Origin: Alistipes dispar
GTDB lineage: Bacteria > Bacteroidota > Bacteroidia > Bacteroidales > Rikenellaceae
NCBI RefSeq assembly: GCF_006542685.1
Contig: NZ_AP019736.1
Span: 434,001 to 498,000 of the forward strand
Length of the DNA: 64,000 bases
Direction of reading: 5' to 3'
The position numbers and the translations under genes were made by a program. This document shows positions 58,711 through 64,000 of the stretch, piece after piece. The first letter of the stretch is position 1. Every line of letters starts with the position of its first letter. The notes beneath the pieces are model-generated. The model was not told the DNA's origin. It did no database searches and saw nothing but the letters and a program-made list of their open reading frames with translations.

Positions 58711-61011
58711 ATGGAACACGCAATCCTGCGGGCCGCCGTATCGTTCGCGGCGAGTCTCGCACTCACCGCCTGCGCGGCTCCGGCGGCCGAGGAACTTCCG
58801 ACGCTGCTTCCCCAACCACGCGAAACGGTCTGGAAAAGCGGTTCGTACCGGCTGCCGGAACGGGTGCGGATCGGATACGACTCGCCCGAACTCGCCGCGA
58901 CGGCCGGGTACCTCGCCGAAGCGCTCGCACCCTACGCCACCGCGACGACGGCCGAAGGCGAGGGCGACATCACGCTCTCGACGGATACGGCGTCGCTGGC
59001 CGAAGAGGCCTACCGCCTCTCGGTCTCCCGCCCGGGCATCCGCATCACCGCCGGATCGCCGCGCGGCGCGGCGAACGGCATCGCCACGCTGCGGCAACTG
59101 CTCCCGCCCGGCGCAGTCCGGGAAGCGGAAATTCCCTGTACGGAAATCGCCGACGAACCGGCCTTCGGCTGGCGCGGGGCGATGCTCGACGTGAGCCGCC
59201 ACTTCTTCGACAAGGAGGAGATCCTCGGGCTGCTCGACCAGATGGCCCGGCTCAAGCTCAACAAGTTCCACTGGCATCTGACGGACGACCAGGGCTGGCG
59301 CATCGAAATCCGGCGTTACCCCGACCTGACCGGGAAGGGCGCCTGGCGGCACTTCAACAAGCAGGACACGATCTGCACGGGCCGCGCGCGCCGGGAGCTG
59401 AACGACGACTTCCTGCTGCCGGAAAAGCGGCTGCGGACCGAGGGGGCCGACACGCTCTACGGCGGCTGCTACACGCAGCGGGACATCCGCGAGATCGTCT
59501 CCTACGCCGCCGCACGGGGAATCGACGTGATTCCCGAGATCGACATGCCGGGGCACTTCCTGCAGGCCATCGAACACTACCCGTGGCTCACCTGCTTCCG
59601 ACCCGAGACCTGGAGCGAGCAGGCTTTCTCCTCGCCGCTCTGTCTGGGCAGGGACGACGTGCTGCGGTTCTGCGAGGAGATCTGGGAGGAGGTCTTCGAA
59701 CTCTTTCCCTACGAGTACGTCCATATCGGCGGCGACGAGGTGAACATGAAGAACTGGAACCGCTGTCCGCGCTGCCGGGCCCGGATGCGTGCCGAGGGGC
59801 TGGCCGACGGCCACGCCCTGCAAGCGTGGTTCACCCGCCGGATGCAGCGCTTCTTCACCGAACACGGCCGCCGCATGATCGGCTGGGACGAACTGCTCGC
59901 CGACGAGGTAGATCCGGCCACGACGATCATGTGGTGGCGTCCCTGGGAGCCGCAGTCGGTGAGCGACGCGACCCGCCGGGGCTGCGACGTGATCGTGAGC
60001 GCGCAGTCGTGGTTCTATTTCTCGCTGGAGGAGGACGCCGGATCGCTCGCGCGCACTGCCGGATTCGAAATCCGCCCCGACTCGCTCTCCGACGAGCAGA
60101 AGGCCCGCATCAAAGGCATCCAGGGCCACCTCTGGACCGAAAAGGTTCCCTCGTGGTCGCGCGCCGAGTACATGCTCTACCCGCGGCTGCTGATCGTGGC
60201 CGAGAAGGGTTGGTGCGCGCCGGAGCGCGTCAGCGAAGAGTCGCTGATGCCGCGGCTGCTCCGCTACTGCGAACGGCTGGACGCCGAAGGGATCAACTAC
60301 CGGATCCCCTCGCTGAGAAACTACCACGAATTCTGCGTCTTCACCGACTCGGTCCGGACCACGGCCGAATGCCCGCTGCCGACGGCGATCCTGCGCTACA
60401 CGCTCGACGGATCGGTCCCGACCGCCGCATCGCAGCGCTACACGGGTCCGATGACCTTCCGCGACGACGCCACGCTGCGCCTCCGGGCCTTCCATGCCGA
60501 CGGCCGCACGGGCGACTGGGTGACGATCCGCTACGAGAAATGCGGCTTCGCACGGCCCGCCGAACCGCGCGAAACGCAGCCGGGACTGCTGGCCGAGTGG
60601 TATTTCAAGCGTTTTCCGGACTGCGCCGCGATCGGCGGAGCGCAGGCCGACGGACGGTGTGTGGCCGATTCGGTCCACTTCCCGCAGGAGGCCACGGGCC
60701 GGCGGGCCGTGGGAATCGTCTTCCGCGGATACATCGACGTGCCGGAGAAGGGCATCCATACCTTCGCACTCGCCTCGAACGACGGCAGCGTCCTGCGGAT
60801 CGGCGACCGCGTGGTGATCGACAACGACGGCGAACACCCGCTGCTCGAGAAGACCGGACAGGCGGCCCTTTCGGCCGGACTGCACCCGCTCGAGCTGCGT
60901 TTCTTCGACTACAACGGCGGCAAGGTGCAACTGTCGCTCGTCAGCGAGGACGGCAGCCGCCGGACGCTCGACGGGAAGTGGCTGCGGCACGTTCCTGCGG
61001 AAAGCCGGTAA
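58711..61011 (+). CDS. GH20 beta-N-acetylhexosaminidase with PA14 domain
   Basis: 766-aa exo-enzyme removing terminal GlcNAc/GalNAc. Signal peptide with a possible lipobox (LTAC, Cys about residue 21); N-terminal GH20b domain (about 25-145); catalytic GH20 barrel with Asp342-Glu343 in HIGGDEVN, preceded by FHWHLTDDQGWRIEI; a CHB_HEX_C-like beta domain (about 550-610, YTLDGSVPT); and a PA14 domain (about 625-760, GIHTFALASNDGSVLRIGD), often a carbohydrate-binding addition. It begins 6 bp after the sulfatase stop, so the pair acts together: desulfation first, then hexosamine removal. A hairpin follows. Confidence 0.95.
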   Translation: MEHAILRAAVSFAASLALTACAAPAAEELPTLLPQPRETVWKSGSYRLPERVRIGYDSPELAATAGYLAEALAPYATATTAEGEGDITLSTDTASLAEEAYRLSVSRPGIRITAGSPRGAANGIATLRQLLPPGAVREAEIPCTEIADEPAFGWRGAMLDVSRHFFDKEEILGLLDQMARLKLNKFHWHLTDDQGWRIEIRRYPDLTGKGAWRHFNKQDTICTGRARRELNDDFLLPEKRLRTEGADTLYGGCYTQRDIREIVSYAAARGIDVIPEIDMPGHFLQAIEHYPWLTCFRPETWSEQAFSSPLCLGRDDVLRFCEEIWEEVFELFPYEYVHIGGDEVNMKNWNRCPRCRARMRAEGLADGHALQAWFTRRMQRFFTEHGRRMIGWDELLADEVDPATTIMWWRPWEPQSVSDATRRGCDVIVSAQSWFYFSLEEDAGSLARTAGFEIRPDSLSDEQKARIKGIQGHLWTEKVPSWSRAEYMLYPRLLIVAEKGWCAPERVSEESLMPRLLRYCERLDAEGINYRIPSLRNYHEFCVFTDSVRTTAECPLPTAILRYTLDGSVPTAASQRYTGPMTFRDDATLRLRAFHADGRTGDWVTIRYEKCGFARPAEPRETQPGLLAEWYFKRFPDCAAIGGAQADGRCVADSVHFPQEATGRRAVGIVFRGYIDVPEKGIHTFALASNDGSVLRIGDRVVIDNDGEHPLLEKTGQAALSAGLHPLELRFFDYNGGKVQLSLVSEDGSRRTLDGKWLRHVPAESR

Positions 61012-61106
61012 TCCCGGCGACCCGCACGCGGTGCGCCGCCGCCCCGGAAAGAGCATCTTCCCGGAAAGGCCCCGCCGGCCGGGACCGTCCGGAATCCGAA
61101 AAGCGT

Positions 61107-61143
61107 TTCACCCCCGTCGCACGACGAATGCGGCGGGGGTGAA
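61107..61143 (+). terminator. GH20 terminator
   Basis: 15-bp stem (one mismatch) with a 7-nt loop: TTCACCCCCG...CGGGGGTGAA, nearly the same sequence as at 15972. Confidence 0.85.
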
Positions 61144-61307
61144 TCCGTCAGGGGCCCGCAGGCCGGGCACGAATTCCGCGCAAGACGAATTCCGCGCAAG
61201 ACGCTGAAAATCAGAATCAGGAGCATCCCGCCCCGACGGATTGTAAGGAAAATCGCCCTTTACGACGAAAAAATGAAGCCGCAGGGTACAATCTGACAAT
61301 AAATTCA

Positions 61308-61315
61308 TATATTTG
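61308..61315 (+). promoter_or_regulatory. -7 element of korAB
   Basis: TATATTTG, 34 bp upstream of the korA ATG. Confidence 0.65.
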
Positions 61316-61349
61316 TGATACGTTAGAAACCCAACTAATCTAAAACACA

Positions 61350-63194
61350 ATGGAACAGACCAAAGTGCGGGAGTTGCAGGACGTCGTGATCCGCTTTTCG
61401 GGCGACTCGGGCGACGGCATGCAGCTTACAGGCACGCTCTTCTCCGACACTTCGGCGCTCATGGGAAACGGCATCTCGACCTTCCCCGACTACCCCGCCG
61501 AAATCCGCGCCCCGCAGGGAACCGTCGCGGGCGTCTCGGGATTCCAGGTACACTTCGGCGACCACCGCGAGCTGAACCCCGGCGACTACTGCGACGTGCT
61601 GGTGGCGATGAATCCCGCGGCCCTGAAGGCCAACCGCAAATGGCTCAAGCGCGGCGCCACGGTCATCATCGACGGCGACTCGATCACCGAGGAGCACCTC
61701 AGAAAGGCCGGATTCGCCACGTCCGACCCGATCGCCGAGCTGGGACTCGACGAGTACAACGTCGTCGTGCCCGACATCACCACGATGACGCGCGAGGCGC
61801 TCAAGGAGACGGGGCTCGACAACAAGTCGGTCGTCAAGTGCAAGAACATGTTCGCGCTGGGCATCTGCTTCTGGCTCTTCGACCGCCCGGAGGATTACGC
61901 CCGCCGCTACCTCGATACGAAATTCGCCAGGAAGAACCCCGCCGTGGCCGAAGCCAACAAGCTGGCCATCGACGCCGGGTACAACTATGCGGCCAACACG
62001 CACCAGTTCGCCAACCATTACAGCGTGGCCGCCGCCCCCCTCGAGAAGGGAACCTACCGCTCGATCTCGGGCAACGTGGCCACGGCGTGGGGGCTCTGCG
62101 CCGCGGCCGAGAAGGCCGGGCTGCCGCTCTTCTGCGGCTCGTATCCCATCACCCCCGCCACGGTGATCCTCGAGGAGCTGGCCAAGCGCAAGGACCTCGG
62201 GGTGAAGACCGTGCAGGCCGAAGACGAGATCGCCGGCATCTGCACGGCCATCGGCGCGGCCTATGCCGGGAACTTCGCCGTGACGACCACCTCCGGCCCG
62301 GGCCTGTCGCTCAAGAGCGAGGCGCTGGGACTGGCCGTGATGACCGAACTGCCGCTGGTGGTCGTGGACGTGCAGCGCGGAGGCCCCTCGACGGGCCTGC
62401 CGACGAAAACCGAGCAGAGCGACCTCCAGCAGGCCCTCTACGGCCGCAACGGCGAGTGCCCGGCGGTCGTGATGGCCGCCTCGTCGCCGAGCGACTGTTT
62501 CCACTACGCCTTCGAGGCAGGACGCATCGCCATGGAGCACATGACGCCCGTCATCCTGCTCTCCGACGGATTCATCGCCAACGGCTCCGAACCGTGGCGC
62601 ATCCCGCAGATGAAGGATTACCCGGCCATCTGTCCGCCGATCGTGGACGAGGCCCCCGAGGGAGGATTCATGCCCTACGTGCGCAACGAGAAACTGGCCC
62701 GCGGCTGGGCGTTCCCCGGCAAGGTCGGGCTGGAACACCGCGTGGGCGGTCTGGAGAAGGACTGCGTGAAGGGCTGCATCTCGATCGACCCGGACAACCA
62801 CCAGAAAATGGTGAAGACCCGCGCGGCCAAGGTGGCCCTCGTCGCCGAGGACATCCCCGCGCAGGAGGTCTGGGGCGATGCGGAAGGCGACCTGCTGGTC
62901 GTGGGCTGGGGCGGCACGCGCGGCCACCTGCAGAACGCCGTGGACGAAATGCGCCGCGAAGGCCGCAAGGTGTCGCTGTGCCACTTCAACTACATCAACC
63001 CCCTGCCGCGCGGCGTGCGCGAGATTTTCGCCCGCTTCTGCAAGATCGTCGTCTGCGAGCTCAACGAAGGACAGTTCGCCGCCTACCTGCGGCAGGAGTT
63101 GCAGGAGTTCCGCTACGAACAGTACAACAAGTGCGAAGGGCTGCCCTTCACGGTGGTCGAGCTTCGCCGGAAATTCGAATCCTTACTGAAATAA
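61350..63194 (+). CDS. korA: 2-oxoacid:ferredoxin oxidoreductase alpha subunit (gamma-alpha fusion)
   Basis: 614-aa subunit of the 2-oxoglutarate (or related 2-oxoacid) ferredoxin oxidoreductase. The first about 190 residues form the gamma-type domain (FSGDSGDGMQLTGTLFS), the remainder the alpha domain, with GSYPITPATVILEEL, AEDEIAGICTAIGA, TTTSGPGLSLKSEALGLA, RGGPSTGLPTKTEQSDL. This gamma-alpha fusion with a following beta gene is the normal Bacteroidetes KorAB layout. ATG 61350 follows the promoter. KorB starts 4 bp after its stop. Confidence 0.95.
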   Translation: MEQTKVRELQDVVIRFSGDSGDGMQLTGTLFSDTSALMGNGISTFPDYPAEIRAPQGTVAGVSGFQVHFGDHRELNPGDYCDVLVAMNPAALKANRKWLKRGATVIIDGDSITEEHLRKAGFATSDPIAELGLDEYNVVVPDITTMTREALKETGLDNKSVVKCKNMFALGICFWLFDRPEDYARRYLDTKFARKNPAVAEANKLAIDAGYNYAANTHQFANHYSVAAAPLEKGTYRSISGNVATAWGLCAAAEKAGLPLFCGSYPITPATVILEELAKRKDLGVKTVQAEDEIAGICTAIGAAYAGNFAVTTTSGPGLSLKSEALGLAVMTELPLVVVDVQRGGPSTGLPTKTEQSDLQQALYGRNGECPAVVMAASSPSDCFHYAFEAGRIAMEHMTPVILLSDGFIANGSEPWRIPQMKDYPAICPPIVDEAPEGGFMPYVRNEKLARGWAFPGKVGLEHRVGGLEKDCVKGCISIDPDNHQKMVKTRAAKVALVAEDIPAQEVWGDAEGDLLVVGWGGTRGHLQNAVDEMRREGRKVSLCHFNYINPLPRGVREIFARFCKIVVCELNEGQFAAYLRQELQEFRYEQYNKCEGLPFTVVELRRKFESLLK

Positions 63195-63198
63195 CGCC

Positions 63199-64000
63199 AT
63201 GGCACAATACAACTACACCCCCGCGGATTTCAAGAGCGACCAGGAGGTGCGCTGGTGTCCCGGATGCGGCGACCACGCCATCCTGAACGCCGTGCAGCGC
63301 GCCCTGCCCGAAATCGCCGACGCGACCGACACGCCGCACAACCTCTTCACGTTCATCTCGGGCATCGGCTGCTCGTCGCGCTTCATCTACTACATGAAGA
63401 CCTTCGGGTTCCACTCCGTACACGGCCGCGCCAACGCCGTGGCGACGGGCGTCAAGGTGGCCAACCCGCGCCTGAACGTCTGGGTCACCACCGGCGACGG
63501 CGACTCGCTGGCCATCGGCGGCAACCATTTCATCCACGCCATCCGCCGCAACGTGGACCTCAACGTGATCCTGTTCAACAACGAGATCTACGGCCTGACC
63601 AAAGGGCAGTACTCCCCCACCTCGAAGCTGGGCAAGATAACCAAGACCTCGCCCTACGGCACGGTCGAAAAGCCGTTCAACCCCGGCGAGCTGGTGATCG
63701 GCGCCAAGGGCACGTTCTTCGCGCGTTCGATCGACATGGAGGTGCAGCTCTCGAAGGAGTGCATCGTCGCGGCAGCCGGACACAAGGGCATGTCGGTCGT
63801 CGAGATGCTCCAGAACTGCGTGATCTTCAACGACAAGACCCATGCGGCGTTCGCCGCCGACAAGGCCACGCGCGCCGAGCGGACCATCACGCTGCGCCAC
63901 GGCGAAAAGATGCTCTTCGGCGCCAACCGGGAGAAGGGCCTCGTCTTCGAGAACATGCGGCTGAAGGTGGTGACCGTCGGAGAGGGCGGCTACACGCTGG
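63199..64000 (+). CDS. korB: 2-oxoacid:ferredoxin oxidoreductase beta subunit (partial, runs off window)
   Basis: Truncated by the window end; 267 codons are visible. It holds the thiamine diphosphate and Fe-S signature features: WCPGCGDHAILN near residue 20, SGIGCSSRF, and GDGDSLAIGGNHFIHA with the ThDP-binding Asp-Gly-Asp, followed by FNNEIYGLTKGQYSPTS. ATG 63199, 4 bp after korA. Works with KorA to convert 2-oxoglutarate to succinyl-CoA with reduced ferredoxin. Confidence 0.95.
   Translation, partial: MAQYNYTPADFKSDQEVRWCPGCGDHAILNAVQRALPEIADATDTPHNLFTFISGIGCSSRFIYYMKTFGFHSVHGRANAVATGVKVANPRLNVWVTTGDGDSLAIGGNHFIHAIRRNVDLNVILFNNEIYGLTKGQYSPTSKLGKITKTSPYGTVEKPFNPGELVIGAKGTFFARSIDMEVQLSKECIVAAAGHKGMSVVEMLQNCVIFNDKTHAAFAADKATRAERTITLRHGEKMLFGANREKGLVFENMRLKVVTVGEGGYTL

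Noticed and set aside
56896..61056. 1386-aa minus-strand open frame
   Set aside because: Shadow of the LamG, sulfatase and GH20 genes; no homology, composition of an antisense frame.
1..64000. CRISPR array
   Set aside because: No regularly spaced repeats of 24-40 bp were seen; no cas genes.

Overview
This window looks like a chromosomal segment of a GC-rich gut Bacteroidota, most likely Alistipes (Rikenellaceae) or a close relative. The evidence is SusC/SusD pairs, an ECF sigma/FecR-driven glycan locus with sulfatase and GH20, TonB/ExbBD, 2-oxoacid:ferredoxin oxidoreductase, and many Bacteroidota -7 promoter elements (TAnnTTTG) placed just upstream of genes. The genus is an inference from base composition and gene content; no rRNA or tRNA gene was seen.

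Layout. 1-1113 is an AT-rich stretch without a convincing gene. 1114-12236 holds an acyloxyacyl hydrolase-like porin, two tandem beta-propeller lipoproteins, a frameshifted glycosyltransferase with a C9/G9 tract, a choloylglycine-hydrolase-family enzyme, engB, prs, a short-chain dehydrogenase, an MBL hydrolase and an orphan tyrosine recombinase. 12237-21602 holds a TetR regulator, a His-rich small membrane protein with a TonB receptor whose signal peptide is out of frame, a peptide transporter, a GH13 branching enzyme, and DUF4186-dinB. 21777-33555 is a long, mostly minus-strand envelope cluster (VWA protein, amidohydrolase, DUF1573, TonB, ExbD, ExbB, TamB), ending at the divergently transcribed tsaD.

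33660-43046 is an AT-rich integrative island with a tyrosine integrase at its right end, a candidate 8-bp att duplication and paired arm-type repeats at both ends. Its cargo is one tightly packed operon: HTH regulator, nuclease-methylase fusion, specificity subunit, a PIN-GNAT-PUA-like triple fusion, an ASCH protein and a Fic protein. The methylase and specificity genes are joined by a perfect X XXY YYZ slippery heptamer whose -1 frame opens directly into the specificity reading frame. This operon is the best candidate for an undescribed defence or stress system in the window.

43252-47744 contains a small HTH-like protein, a nitronate-monooxygenase-family enzyme, and an odd orphan set: a phage terminase large subunit and a small protein facing an S24 repressor-like gene across an operator-rich promoter. 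47841-61011 is a polysaccharide utilisation locus (sigma factor, FecR, SusC, SusD, GH18-like, DUF1735/LamG protein, Ser-type sulfatase, GH20-PA14) predicted to act on sulfated host glycans. 61350-64000 starts the korAB operon; korB runs off the end.

Recurring themes are homopolymeric G/C tracts in surface-related genes (5929, 13611, 50022), which suggest phase variation or sequencing slippage, and very similar GC-rich hairpins used as terminators at many gene ends.
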